Assembly (NCBI RefSeq): GCF_017068395.1
Contig: NZ_CP070619.1
Coordinates: 1,798,001-1,862,000, forward strand
Reading direction: 5' to 3'
DNA: 64,000 nucleotides
From: Rhodococcus pseudokoreensis
Lineage (GTDB): Bacteria > Actinomycetota > Actinomycetes > Mycobacteriales > Mycobacteriaceae
Shown piece by piece: positions 9,576 through 19,479 of this stretch. A model generated the notes under the pieces. The model did no database searches. It was not told where the DNA came from and was given only the letters and a program-made list of their open reading frames with translations. Numbering within the stretch: position 1 is the stretch's first letter; each line of letters begins with the position of its first letter. The position numbers and the translations under genes are program-made.

Positions 9576-11038
9576 CCGCTCTGGAAGTCCACACCGATGC
9601 CGGCGCCGTCGGAGGGCGCCGGATCGACGACCTGGCGGCGTGGCGGGGAATCCCCTACGCCGCGCCCCCGGTCGGGCCGCTGCGGTTGCGGGCCCCGCAC
9701 CCGGTCGAACCGTGGTCAGGAGTCCGGCGGGCCTTCCATTTCGGGTCCCCCGCACCGCAGGGCAGCGGGACCGACGAGGACTGTCTCACCCTCAACGTGC
9801 TCGCCCCCGGTTCCCCATCCGCCACGCCGCGACCGGTGATGGTGTTCATCCACGGCGGCGCCTACTCCGGCGGAACCTCGTCCTCGTCGCTGTACGGCGG
9901 ACAGTCGCTGGTCCGCCGCGGCGACATCGTGTACGTGTCGATCAACTACCGACTCGGATCCCTCGGATACCTCGACTTCACCCAGTTCTCCACCCCCGAA
10001 AGACCTTTCGACTCCAACCTCGGCCTCCGCGACCAGGTGGCCGCACTCGAATGGGTGCAGCGCAACATCGCCGAATTCGGCGGCGACCCCGGCAACGTCA
10101 CCGTCTTCGGCGAATCCGCGGGCGCCAACGCCGTCACCACCCTGATGACCACACCCGCCGCGAAAGGCCTGTTCGCGCGGGCCATTGCCGAGAGCCCGCC
10201 GGTGGCCTCCGCCTACCACCCCGACCGGGCGGCCCGGTGGTCGCGCGAATTCCTCGAGATCGCCGGGGTCCCGCTGTCCGAGGCCGCAACGTGGCTCGAG
10301 ACCGCCGACCCGGCCGATTTCGTCGCGGCGGGGACGACGCTGGCGCACCGGGGCGCCGACGAGGAACCCGGAACCCGCGCGTTCGCGCCCGTCGTCGACG
10401 GCTTCTTCCTTCCCACCCACCCGCTCGACAGTTTCGCGACCGGATCCGGGCATCCCGTTCCGCTGATCATCGGCACGAACCGCCACGAGGGCAGGGTCTT
10501 TCCCCGGTTCCTGAACATCCTGCCCACCGATCCCACCCGGATCGACAAGATGTTCTCGCACGTGGACGCGTCGGTGAAGGAGCGGGCCATCGCGGCCTAC
10601 CCCGGCTATCCACGCCGGCGGGCGGCCGCGGACCTCGGCGGCGACGTGACGTTCTGGGAACCGTCCGTCCTGTGCGCGCAGGGCCACACGACCGTCGCCC
10701 CGACGTACAGCTACCGGTACGACTTCGCACCCCGGTTGCTCCACGTCCTCGGGTTGGGCGCCACCCACGCCACGGAGTTGTACGCGGTGTTCGGGTTGAC
10801 CGGGCCGTGGTCGCGGTTGCTCACCGCGCTCGGGGGACGCCGCGGGTTGCGGGCCGTCACCGACACCGTCCAGTCGCACTGGCTGCATTTCGCCCGCCAC
10901 GGGACGCCCGCATCCGGTTGGCCGCGGTACTCGCCGGAGCGCCGGGAGACGCTGGTCATCGATGACACCAGCAGGGTGGAGAACGATCCGCTCGGTGAGC
11001 GCCGGCGGGCCTGGCTGGGCTACGAGCACCGGCGATAG
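9572..11038 (+). CDS. Type B carboxylesterase 2 (tandem paralogue)
   Basis: A 488-residue paralogue of the preceding esterase with the same layout: WRGIPYAAPPVGPLRLRAP, HGGAYSGG, nucleophile Ser182 in GESAGAN, GTNRHEG and GATHATELYAVF. The GTG start at 9572 overlaps the upstream stop by 3 bases of a GTGA junction. The longer in-frame extension upstream is a shadow of the first gene. Outside the near-identical central tract the two proteins differ clearly around the substrate pocket, so they probably act on different esters. Confidence 0.92.
   Translation: MTALEVHTDAGAVGGRRIDDLAAWRGIPYAAPPVGPLRLRAPHPVEPWSGVRRAFHFGSPAPQGSGTDEDCLTLNVLAPGSPSATPRPVMVFIHGGAYSGGTSSSSLYGGQSLVRRGDIVYVSINYRLGSLGYLDFTQFSTPERPFDSNLGLRDQVAALEWVQRNIAEFGGDPGNVTVFGESAGANAVTTLMTTPAAKGLFARAIAESPPVASAYHPDRAARWSREFLEIAGVPLSEAATWLETADPADFVAAGTTLAHRGADEEPGTRAFAPVVDGFFLPTHPLDSFATGSGHPVPLIIGTNRHEGRVFPRFLNILPTDPTRIDKMFSHVDASVKERAIAAYPGYPRRRAAADLGGDVTFWEPSVLCAQGHTTVAPTYSYRYDFAPRLLHVLGLGATHATELYAVFGLTGPWSRLLTALGGRRGLRAVTDTVQSHWLHFARHGTPASGWPRYSPERRETLVIDDTSRVENDPLGERRRAWLGYEHRR
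9920..10184 (+). repeat. Near-identical DNA tract shared by the two esterases, copy 2
   Basis: Partner of the tract at 8438-8702. Differences seen are single bases at the aacgacc/aaagacc, caacgc/cagcgc, ccgaca/ccggca and ggcctc/ggcctg positions. Confidence 0.85.
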
Positions 11039-11116
11039 CGGGACCGTCGGCTCGTTCCCCGTTGCGCCCCTCCCGGTTGCCCTACTCTCGTAGAGACCTG
11101 CATTCGGGAGGCGAGA

Positions 11117-12010
11117 ATGACCGAGTCGAACGACCTCGCAGGCCGCACCATGGTGGTCACCGGCGCCACCTCGGGCCTCGGCCTGGAGACCTGCCGCCAA
11201 TTCGCACAGCGCGGCGCCACCGTCGTCCTGGTCGGCCGGAACCAGGACAGGATCGACGCGGCGATCGCCGACCTGTCCGAGAGCGCGGACCGCGACAGGC
11301 TGAACTCGGCGCTGGCGGATCTGTCCTCGCTCGACCGGGTCCGCAAGCTGTCCGGGGAACTGCTGCATCGGTTCCCGCGAATCGACGTGCTGGTGAACAA
11401 CGCGGGCGTCGACGTGGGGCAGCGCCGGCTGACGGTGGACGGAATCGAAGAGACGTTCGCCGTCAACTACCTCGCGCCGTTCGTCCTGGCGACGACACTG
11501 GCTCCGGCGATGGCGCGGGCGTCGACTGCCGACGCCGCCGGTTACCGGCGTCCGTCGCGGATCGTCGACATCACTTCGTCGGGACATCGCGGCGGCAGCC
11601 TCGACTTCGACGACCTCGACGGCGCGAAGGACACGTTCCACGGCCAGCGCGCGTACAACAACTCCAAGCTCGCCCTGACCCTGTTCACCCGAGAGTTGGC
11701 GCGCCGGTCCGATCCCGCGAGGCTCGTCGTCAATTGCGCCGACCCCGGATTCGTCCGCGGCACCGCCCTCGGCCGGGGTCTGCCGTTCGGCCACCAGGTG
11801 GTGGGCACACTCCTGACACCGTTCATGGCCGAGGTCGCCAAGGCAGCGGAGACCGCGGTGTGGACCGCCACCGCGACGGAGAGCGGCAAATTCACCGGCC
11901 AATACGTCAAGGGCTGCAAGGTCGTTCAGCCCGGCAAGGACGCACGGGACGCGGCGCTCGCCGCGCGGCTGTGGGACGCTACCGAGGCACTGCTCGCCGG
12001 CCGCGGTTGA
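11117..12010 (+). CDS. Short-chain dehydrogenase, retinol-dehydrogenase-like
   Basis: A 297-residue SDR with the longer insert of the retinol dehydrogenase/WW-oxidoreductase type. Cofactor motif TGATSGLG at residues 15-22, NNAG near 94, catalytic Ser154/155, Tyr180 and Lys184 (YNNSK). Shine-Dalgarno GGGAGGCGAGA lies just before ATG 11117. A 78-bp gap separates it from the esterases, so it may or may not be cotranscribed. Substrate unknown. Confidence 0.88.
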   Translation: MTESNDLAGRTMVVTGATSGLGLETCRQFAQRGATVVLVGRNQDRIDAAIADLSESADRDRLNSALADLSSLDRVRKLSGELLHRFPRIDVLVNNAGVDVGQRRLTVDGIEETFAVNYLAPFVLATTLAPAMARASTADAAGYRRPSRIVDITSSGHRGGSLDFDDLDGAKDTFHGQRAYNNSKLALTLFTRELARRSDPARLVVNCADPGFVRGTALGRGLPFGHQVVGTLLTPFMAEVAKAAETAVWTATATESGKFTGQYVKGCKVVQPGKDARDAALAARLWDATEALLAGRG

Positions 12011-12016
12011 CGCTCG

Positions 12017-12394
12017 TCAGTTCGGATCCTCGAACAGCGACAGCACATTGCCGTGCGGATCCCGGAACCACGCGACCCGGATGCCGTCCGGTGCGAGCCA
12101 GGCCGCGTGCTCGTCCTGATCCATCCCCGGATACTCGGTGAACTCGATGCCCTTGCTGCGCAGCGAATCGACGACCCCGTTCAGATCGGCGACCTTCCAC
12201 CCCAGCACCGTGTACCCGGTGTCTGATTTCGCCTGCACCAGCGTGACCCGGAGCAGGGCACCGTTGCAGTCGACGGCCAACGCGAACTCGTCCCGCGAGA
12301 CGCGCGTCAGCCCCAGGGTCTCCACGTAGAACATCTCCGAGACGTCCAGGTCGGTGCTGGCCACGAAACTCACGAGCTCACCCTGAAGACTCAT
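12017..12394 (-). CDS. Glyoxalase/bleomycin-resistance (VOC) fold protein
   Basis: A 125-residue single-module vicinal-oxygen-chelate protein: FVASTDLDVSEMFYVETLGL at the start and HAAWLAPDGIRVAWFRDPHGNVLSLFE at the end are the usual beta-alpha-beta-beta-beta landmarks. Metal ligands are not complete in the visible sequence, so a binding or resistance role is as likely as an enzyme. It ends 6 bp from the convergent SDR stop. Start ATG 12394. Confidence 0.82.
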   Translation of the reverse strand: MSLQGELVSFVASTDLDVSEMFYVETLGLTRVSRDEFALAVDCNGALLRVTLVQAKSDTGYTVLGWKVADLNGVVDSLRSKGIEFTEYPGMDQDEHAAWLAPDGIRVAWFRDPHGNVLSLFEDPN

Positions 12395-12539
12395 GAATCA
12401 ACTGTGCCCCGCGCACCCGTGGACAGGCAAGAGTGCGGGGTCACCCGCGGCGGCATCCCGTGACCCGGGGCACACGGCCCGGGGACCGCAAGTTAACGTC
12501 GATTCGACAGGTCGTCTCGCACCGGAATGAGGAACTCGC

Positions 12540-13637
12540 GTGTCTGCTCCAGTTTCAGAGAAGAAGGGCCCCCTCGCGGGCATTCGCGTCGTCGAATTCG
12601 CAGGCCTCGGACCCGGCCCGCACGCCGCCGCCCTCCTGGCCGATCTGGGCGCCGACGTGGTCTGCGTCCAGCGCCCCGGAGTGATCCCGTCGGACGGTCC
12701 GTACGACCAGATCCAGCGCGGCCGCCGCGTCGTCGAGGCCAACCTGAAGGACCCCGCACAGGTCGAGAAGGTGCTCGGGCTGATCGAGCGCGCCGACGTC
12801 GTGATCGAGGGCTTCCGGCCCGGTGTCACCGAGCGCATGGGCCTGGGCCCGGACGTCTGTCTGGAGCGCAACGAGCGACTCGTGTACGGACGGATGACGG
12901 GCTGGGGCCAGGAAGGTCCACTGGCCAGCGCCGCCGGCCACGACATCAACTACATCTCGCTGACCGGCGTACTGCACGCCATCGGCCGCAAGGGTGAGCG
13001 TCCCGTGCCGCCGCTGAACATGGTCGGCGACTTCGGCGGCGGTTCGATGTTCCTGATCTTCGGGATCCTGTCCGCGCTGGTGGAACGCCAGTCGTCCGGC
13101 AAGGGGCAGGTCGTGGATGCGGCGATGGTCGACGGCGCGCTGGCGCTGTCGCACATGATGTGGGCGTTCCGCGGCCGCGGCGTCTGGTCCGACGAGCGGG
13201 GCGTCAACCTGCTCGACACCGGTGCGCCGTTCTACGACACGTACGAGACGTCCGACGGCAAGTACATGGCCGTGGGCTCGATCGAGCCGCAGTTCTACGC
13301 CCTGCTGCTGCAGGGCCTCGAACTCGACCCCGCCGAACTGCCGCAGCAGATGGACGTGTCCGCGTGGCCGCAGATGAAGAAGGTCTTCGCCGAGAAGTTC
13401 CTGTCGAAGACGCGCGACGAGTGGGCTGCGATTTTCCTCGGCACCGACGCCTGCGTGTCGCCGGTGCTGACGTTCTCGGAGGCGCCGTCCAACGAGCACA
13501 TCGCCGCCCGCGGGTCGCTGATCGACCTCGACGGCGTCACCCAGCACGCCCCGGCACCCCGGTTCTCCCGCACCCCCGCCGGTGCTCCCACCCCGCCGGC
13601 CCGGCGGGGCGTCGACATCGACACCGTCTGGACCTGA
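12540..13637 (+). CDS. CaiB/BaiF family CoA racemase, AMACR-like
   Basis: A 365-residue family III CoA transferase-fold protein best matching alpha-methylacyl-CoA racemases, which epimerise 2-methyl-branched acyl-CoAs before beta-oxidation of branched fatty acids and sterol side chains. The racemase catalytic pair is present: His134 in GHDINY and Asp164 in MVGDFGGGS, as in mycobacterial [34 protein letters not shown] is the N-terminal signature. GTG 12540 is the start. A 40-bp palindrome begins 7 bp after the stop and likely terminates both this gene and the convergent MocR gene. Confidence 0.9.
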   Translation: MSAPVSEKKGPLAGIRVVEFAGLGPGPHAAALLADLGADVVCVQRPGVIPSDGPYDQIQRGRRVVEANLKDPAQVEKVLGLIERADVVIEGFRPGVTERMGLGPDVCLERNERLVYGRMTGWGQEGPLASAAGHDINYISLTGVLHAIGRKGERPVPPLNMVGDFGGGSMFLIFGILSALVERQSSGKGQVVDAAMVDGALALSHMMWAFRGRGVWSDERGVNLLDTGAPFYDTYETSDGKYMAVGSIEPQFYALLLQGLELDPAELPQQMDVSAWPQMKKVFAEKFLSKTRDEWAAIFLGTDACVSPVLTFSEAPSNEHIAARGSLIDLDGVTQHAPAPRFSRTPAGAPTPPARRGVDIDTVWT

Positions 13638-13643
13638 CGGCAG

Positions 13644-13683
13644 GTGAGTGGCAAAGCGTGCTCGAGTACGCTTTGCCACTCAC
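13644..13683. terminator. 40-bp palindromic element, type A, between convergent genes
   Basis: Arms GTGAGTGGCAAAGCGT and ACGCTTTGCCACTCAC are fully complementary around a central GCTCGAGT. It lies between the racemase stop (13637) and the MocR stop (13688), so it probably serves as a bidirectional terminator. No U-tract follows on either side. Confidence 0.85.
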
Positions 13684-13687
13684 GTGC

Positions 13688-15169
13688 TCAGACGACGAGC
13701 GACGGCTCCGCGAGCTCACGGTCGACGGCCAGCGTCTCGTACGCCGCCGCGATGCCGTCGACGCCGCGGCGCAACTCGTCCGACGTCCGCGCGTACGGGA
13801 GCCGCACGAACCGCTCGAACGCACCCTCCACCCCGAACCGCGGTCCCGCCGCCAGCAGCACCCCGAAGTTGGGGGCCGTCGCGGCCAGCGCCGTCGAGAC
13901 CGGCGCAGGCATGCGCAGCCACAGCGACATCCCTCCCGAGCCGATGGTCGGGACCCAGTCCGGGAGGCGGTCGGCGAGCGCGTCGAGCATCGCGCTCCGC
14001 TGTTCCCGCAGCTCCGCCCGGCGACGCGCGAGGACGAGTTCGTCGTCGGTGAGCAGATGCGCCGCCGCGAGCTGGTCCATCACCGGGGTCCCCAGATCGA
14101 CCGCCGCCCGCGCCCCGGCGAGCCGGGTGATCAGCGCCGGATCCGCGCGAATCCAGCCGACGCGGAGCCCACCCCAGAACGACTTGGCCGCCGACCCGAT
14201 CGTCACGACTTCCGACTTCGCGGCCCCCTTGGCGTACGCCGCGACCGGCCCCGGTGACGGCTCGTCCAGCCACAGGTCGACCATCGTCTCGTCCACCACC
14301 AGCGTCATGCGGGTGTCGCGCGCGATCCGCGCCAGCTCGGCCCGCCCGGACGCGTCCAGGCACAGTCCGGTGGGGTTGTGGAAGTCCGGAATCAGATACG
14401 CCATCCGGGCCGCGGTCTGCCGGGCCGCGCTGCGGATTCCGTCGAGATCCCACGCCCCCGACGCACCGCCCTCCGGCCGCACGGGAACCGGGACCGGACG
14501 CGCGCCGACCCTGCGGATCGCCTCCAGCGCGTTGGGGTACGTGGGGTGATCGACCAGCACCCGCTCCCCCGGCGCCGTCAGCACGTTGAGGAGCAGCCGC
14601 AGCGCGTGCTGGGCACCGGACGTGACCATGATCTGCTCGGGCGACGTCTCCAGTCCCCGCGCCCGGTAGCGGGCCGCGATCACGTCCCGCAACGCGCCGA
14701 TCCCCACCGGCTCCATCCCGTGCGTCGGCAGGAACTGCGGAAGTGATTGCAGCGCATAGGCGTAGGCCTGTTCGACCGCTTCGGCGGGCGCGGCCATCGC
14801 GGCGTAACTGAGATCGACCACCGCGCCGTCGGACCCGGGCTGGTGCGCCCGGAACATCAGCCCGTTCTGCCGCGCCCCGAGCGGCAACGCGACCGTGCTG
14901 CGCGACCCCTGCCTGCTGATGAGATACCCCTCGTCCCGGAGCACCGAGTACGACGACGTGATCGTGGTCCGGCTCAACTCCAGCACCGACGCCAGTTCGC
15001 GTTCGCTCGGCAACGCGACACCCAACGGGATGCGTCCGTCGTGCACGAGCAGGCGGATGCTCTCGGCCAGTGCCCGGTAGGCCGGTCGCGCCGCCGAGCG
15101 GCGGCCGCTGTCGTCCTGCCAGTTGCCGAGGTCCCTGGCCAGGGAGCGTGCTCCGAGTACACGAGTCAT
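13688..15169 (-). CDS. MocR/GntR-type PLP-binding transcription regulator
   Basis: A fusion of an N-terminal GntR winged helix (residues about 30-90: LPSERELASVLELSRTTITSSYSVLRDEGYLISRQG) and a fold-type I aminotransferase-like domain (about 120-490). The PLP lysine is in GSAAKSFWGGLRVGW near residue 330, and the NPTG-containing IPDFHNPTGLCLD near 270 is typical. MocR proteins sense PLP or amino compounds and usually act on a divergent neighbour, here the small membrane-like gene at 15235. ATG 15169 is taken as start; an in-frame GTG at 15187 is an alternative. Confidence 0.88.
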   Translation of the reverse strand: MTRVLGARSLARDLGNWQDDSGRRSAARPAYRALAESIRLLVHDGRIPLGVALPSERELASVLELSRTTITSSYSVLRDEGYLISRQGSRSTVALPLGARQNGLMFRAHQPGSDGAVVDLSYAAMAAPAEAVEQAYAYALQSLPQFLPTHGMEPVGIGALRDVIAARYRARGLETSPEQIMVTSGAQHALRLLLNVLTAPGERVLVDHPTYPNALEAIRRVGARPVPVPVRPEGGASGAWDLDGIRSAARQTAARMAYLIPDFHNPTGLCLDASGRAELARIARDTRMTLVVDETMVDLWLDEPSPGPVAAYAKGAAKSEVVTIGSAAKSFWGGLRVGWIRADPALITRLAGARAAVDLGTPVMDQLAAAHLLTDDELVLARRRAELREQRSAMLDALADRLPDWVPTIGSGGMSLWLRMPAPVSTALAATAPNFGVLLAAGPRFGVEGAFERFVRLPYARTSDELRRGVDGIAAAYETLAVDRELAEPSLVV

Positions 15170-15234
15170 CATGCAGTCCAGTATCACCCTCTTGGCTATT
15201 CAACTCCAAGCCAGTTCTCGCGAAGCTCGGATCC

Positions 15235-15447
15235 ATGACGACACTGATCACGCTCCTGTGCATGGCCCTCCTGGCCGCCGCGGTCGCGCATTACGGCCCC
15301 AAAGAGGGAGGTAAGGGCATGTTTCGCCTGGAGCAGTTCCGGATCGGAGCCCCTCTCGGCGGCATCTTCCCCGACCGGTCGAGCAGTCCAGAAGATCCGG
15401 ACTGGCATGATCCGGGACCTCGGCGCCCCGACGGCCGCAGCAGCTGA
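15235..15447 (+). CDS. Small protein with one N-terminal hydrophobic segment
   Basis: A 70-residue frame divergent from the MocR gene. MTTLITLLCMALLAAAVAHYG gives one hydrophobic helix or signal anchor; the rest is hydrophilic and ends in a Pro/Asp/Arg-rich tail. Codon third positions are mostly G/C as in neighbours. No strong ribosome site is seen. TGGCT-N11-AGCCA lies in the short divergent region and could be a regulator site. Not recognised; it may be the MocR target. Confidence 0.5.
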   Translation: MTTLITLLCMALLAAAVAHYGPKEGGKGMFRLEQFRIGAPLGGIFPDRSSSPEDPDWHDPGPRRPDGRSS

Positions 15448-15511
15448 TCGACCTTCCGCCGACCACGGTTCACGGACGGTATGTGTCGGAGGTCGGAGGC
15501 ATACTGGGTTG

Positions 15512-16050
15512 GTGACCACAGGAATCGCCCTGTTCGACACCGCCCTCGGCACCTGCGCCATCGCGTGGCGGGCCGCGGGGATCGTGGGTGTGCAATTGCC
15601 CGAGGGTTCACCCGAGTCCACCCGGCAGCGGCTCGAACACTGTTTCCCGGACGCGGTGGAGCACCAGCCGCCCACGCCGGTCCAGCAGGCCGTCGACGGA
15701 ATACGCGAACATCTGGGCGGCGCACTCGACGATCTGCGGTGGATCGACCTCGACTTCGAGGGTGTCCCCGAATTCGACTGCCACGTATACGACATCACGC
15801 GCGCGATCGACCCGGGTACCACCCTCACCTACGGCGACATCGCGCGGCGGAACTGGGCAAGCCGGGCGCCGCGCAGGCCGTCGGTCAGGCGCTGGGCCGC
15901 AACCCGCTGCCGGTCGTGATCCCGTGCCATCGCGTCCTCGCCGCGGGCGGGCAGGTGGGCGGCTTCTCCGCCGGTGGCGGCACCCTCACCAAACGCGAAT
16001 TGCTGGCCCTCGAGCACACTCCCGGTTTCGACGACCCGGTGCTGTTCTGA
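15512..16050 (+). pseudogene. ogt: O6-methylguanine-DNA methyltransferase, frameshifted
   Basis: Encodes methylated-DNA--protein-cysteine methyltransferase, the suicide enzyme that removes O6-alkyl groups from guanine. The N-terminal half reads from GTG 15512 ([18 protein letters not shown]...) to TYGDIARR near 15852. The conserved continuation [19 protein letters not shown] and the active-site [21 protein letters not shown] follow only in another frame. One missing G in the run before AACTGGGC (about 15848-15854) explains this: restoring it gives DIARRELGKPG. The original frame instead runs to a stop near 15919 with no active-site Cys. Either a recent inactivating deletion or a sequencing error. 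Confidence 0.85.
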
Positions 16051-16420
16051 TCGGCTCCTGCGTATCGGCGACGAGTTCGCGCGCCATCGCGGCGGCCGCG
16101 GCCATCCTGTCGCCGCCGGGAACCCGGAGGGTCCGCACGACCCGCTGATCCGCGTTCACAACGGCACATCCCAGCACGAACGCCTGCCCGCCGGCGACGA
16201 TCGCCCGCTCCACGGCATGGATGAATGCATCCACCGTCGACCTCGGATCGCCCTCGAAGACCCAGGCACCGAGATCCGTCGACACCACCGCCACGCACCG
16301 GCAGGCGTCCACCGGATCGTGCCCGGAACCGAACGACTCCAGGACGGTGGCCGCTGCGTGGAAGCTGTCGTACCACCGGTCGGCCGTTGTCCGGGTGCTC
16401 GCTGCGACAGTTCTGATCAT
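15986..16420 (-). CDS. Hypothetical protein overlapping the ogt 3' end
   Basis: A frame of 144 residues from ATG 16420 (MIRTVAAS). The central part ([61 protein letters not shown]) looks like a real alpha/beta protein, with alternating hydrophobic strands. A longer frame from 16456 would run into the inverted repeat at 16442-16492, so the later ATG is chosen. The last 20 or so residues are antisense to ogt, which weakens confidence. Family not recognised. Confidence 0.5.
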   Translation of the reverse strand: MIRTVAASTRTTADRWYDSFHAAATVLESFGSGHDPVDACRCVAVVSTDLGAWVFEGDPRSTVDAFIHAVERAIVAGGQAFVLGCAVVNADQRVVRTLRVPGGDRMAAAAAMARELVADTQEPIRTAPGRRNRECARGPAIRVW

Positions 16421-16441
16421 CGGCTCGAATGTATCGCGGAT

Positions 16442-16492
16442 CGCCGAATGTCGCATCGGTTGAATTCAACTGGACCGATGCCACATTCGGCG
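16442..16492. terminator. 51-bp inverted repeat after purA
   Basis: Arms CGCCGAATGT-C-GCATCGGT and ACCGATGC-C-ACATTCGGCG pair with a single mismatch around a 13-base centre that itself holds TTGAATTCAA. It begins 12 bp beyond the purA stop, so a transcription terminator is likely; it also lies directly upstream of the next same-strand gene. Confidence 0.7.
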
Positions 16493-16504
16493 CGAGGAAA
16501 CGGA

Positions 16505-17875
<1,371 letters not shown>

Positions 17876-18000
17876 CTAGCCGAGGGCACGGAGAACAGAC
17901 CCCACAGTACGGCTGAGGAGGCCAACTCGGGCGTGCCACTAGGATGATCCGAAAGGGAAGCTGCGGAAATCGCGGCGGGACATCCGGGCGAGGAGTGGCG

Positions 18001-18666
18001 TTGACCCCCGTAGTGCTCATTTGCGGCGACGCGCCGCTTCCCCTACCTCTGGGCTCCATTTCGGCCTCGAGTGCACCCACTGTTCCGGACAAGGACGAGT
18101 TCGACGAGGTCTTCTCCAAACTGCAGGTGGTCGCGGATCCGCGACTGATCGTGGTGGGCAGCGACGCCGCCCTCGCCGCCACCCTGACCCGGCTGATGCG
18201 CACCGAACGGCTGCACATCGAACTCGCCTACGTCGCGGAGCACCGTTCGGAGGCGACGGAGGCCTACCACCTGTCCGCCGGCGCGCGTGGCGCCCGCACC
18301 GCGCTGAAGGGCACGGCCAGACCGGTCCCCCTCATCCGCGACGACGCGGGGATCGCGCTCGTCGGATGCGCCGCTGTCACGGGCCCGGACGGTGGCCCGC
18401 TCGTCGGCGAGGCGTACGTCGACGACACCCGGTTGTTCTCGGGGACGACGACGAACATGAACATCACCCCGACGCCGCGGATGCCCGGCCTGCGCGCGTC
18501 GGTCGAACCCCGCAGGCGCTGGCTGCCGCGCCGCTGGGTCGAGGGTCGCGCGGTGCAGTTGGGGTCGCCCGCCGCGGCCCTCACCCGCGACGGGGTGCCG
18601 AACCCGCGCGACGTCAAGCGTTCGACGTTCTACCGCCACGACCAAGAGTGGCTGCTGGTCCGATGA
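18001..18666 (+). CDS. Conserved hypothetical protein (Rv0358-like)
   Basis: An about 221-residue cytosolic protein of unknown function conserved next to purA in mycobacteria (from gene-order knowledge). Visible features are PVVLICGDAPLPLPLG at the start, a middle Rossmann-like segment DPRLIVVGSDAALAATLTRLMRTERLHIELAYV, and a basic C-terminus (RRRWLPRRWVEG). The start is uncertain: TTG 18001 has AGGAG five bases upstream; GTG 17995 and ATG 17944 are in frame but poorly placed. Its stop overlaps the next ATG (ATGA). Confidence 0.75.
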   Translation: MTPVVLICGDAPLPLPLGSISASSAPTVPDKDEFDEVFSKLQVVADPRLIVVGSDAALAATLTRLMRTERLHIELAYVAEHRSEATEAYHLSAGARGARTALKGTARPVPLIRDDAGIALVGCAAVTGPDGGPLVGEAYVDDTRLFSGTTTNMNITPTPRMPGLRASVEPRRRWLPRRWVEGRAVQLGSPAAALTRDGVPNPRDVKRSTFYRHDQEWLLVR

Positions 18667-19436
18667 ACCTGCCCAGGGCGCGGACCACCGCGGTCCGTCC
18701 CAGTCCGGTCTTCCTGCTCGTCGTCGCGGTCGCGGTCGCCGGCGGTGTCCTCGCCTGGCGCGCCGAGCGGGGATCGGCCCTCGGGCACGTCGGGGTGTTC
18801 CTGCTGGTGGTCGCGGGATGGGTGGTGACGCTCTGCCTGCACGAGTTCGCGCACGCGTACACGGCGTGGCGGCACGGCGACACCGACGTCGAGGTGCGCG
18901 GCTACCTCACGCTCAACCCGTTGAAGTACAGCCACCCACTGCTGTCGATCGGCCTGCCGGTGCTGTTCATCGCGCTCGGCGGGATCGGCTTGCCCGGCGG
19001 CGCCGTGTACCTGCGCACCGGACTGTTCCCGCCGAAAGTGCAGGCACGGGTGTCCCTCGCCGGGCCCGCTGTGAATCTGCTGTCGGCGGTCGTTCTCCTC
19101 GCGGTGATCCGCTGGTTCGGGCTCGGCGGCGACCACCTGGTGTTCTGGACGGGCCTGAGCTTTCTCGCCTTCCTGCAGGTGATGGCGACCGTCCTCAACC
19201 TCCTCCCGGTCCCGGGACTCGACGGGTACGCCGCACTGGAGCCGTTCCTGCCGCCCCGCACCCGCAGGTCCGTCGACCAGTTCAAACCGTACGGACTGCT
19301 GATCCTCGTGGCGCTGCTGTTCGTGCCGTCGATCAACGTGGTGTTCTTCGACGTCATCTACCGGCTGTTCGAACTGTCCGGGGTGCCGGAGACCTACGCG
19401 CAGTTCGGCAACTATCTGATGCGTTTCTGGCTCTGA
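18663..19436 (+). CDS. M50-family membrane metalloprotease (site-2-protease-like)
   Basis: A 257-residue integral membrane protein with about five to six hydrophobic segments. The zinc motif is HEFAH (His60-His64) at the end of a transmembrane helix; the third ligand is Asp187 in NLLPVPGLDG, the family's NPDG-like motif. Such proteases cleave membrane-embedded substrates such as anti-sigma factors; the substrate here is unknown. ATG 18663 overlaps the stop of the Rv0358-like gene by ATGA, so the two are coupled. This corresponds to the Rv0359 position. Confidence 0.9.
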   Translation: MNLPRARTTAVRPSPVFLLVVAVAVAGGVLAWRAERGSALGHVGVFLLVVAGWVVTLCLHEFAHAYTAWRHGDTDVEVRGYLTLNPLKYSHPLLSIGLPVLFIALGGIGLPGGAVYLRTGLFPPKVQARVSLAGPAVNLLSAVVLLAVIRWFGLGGDHLVFWTGLSFLAFLQVMATVLNLLPVPGLDGYAALEPFLPPRTRRSVDQFKPYGLLILVALLFVPSINVVFFDVIYRLFELSGVPETYAQFGNYLMRFWL

Positions 19437-19439
19437 CCC

Positions 19440-19479
19440 GTGAGTACTTGTTAACCGCCGGCGGTTGACAAGTACTCAC
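19440..19479. terminator. 40-bp palindromic element, type B, between convergent genes
   Basis: GTGAGTACTTGTTAACCGCC faces GGCGGTTGACAAGTACTCAC with one mismatch; three further paired bases (CCC/GGG) extend it on both sides. It starts 4 bp after the M50 stop, and its ACTCAC end contains the TGA stop of the HxlR gene on the other strand. Confidence 0.88.
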
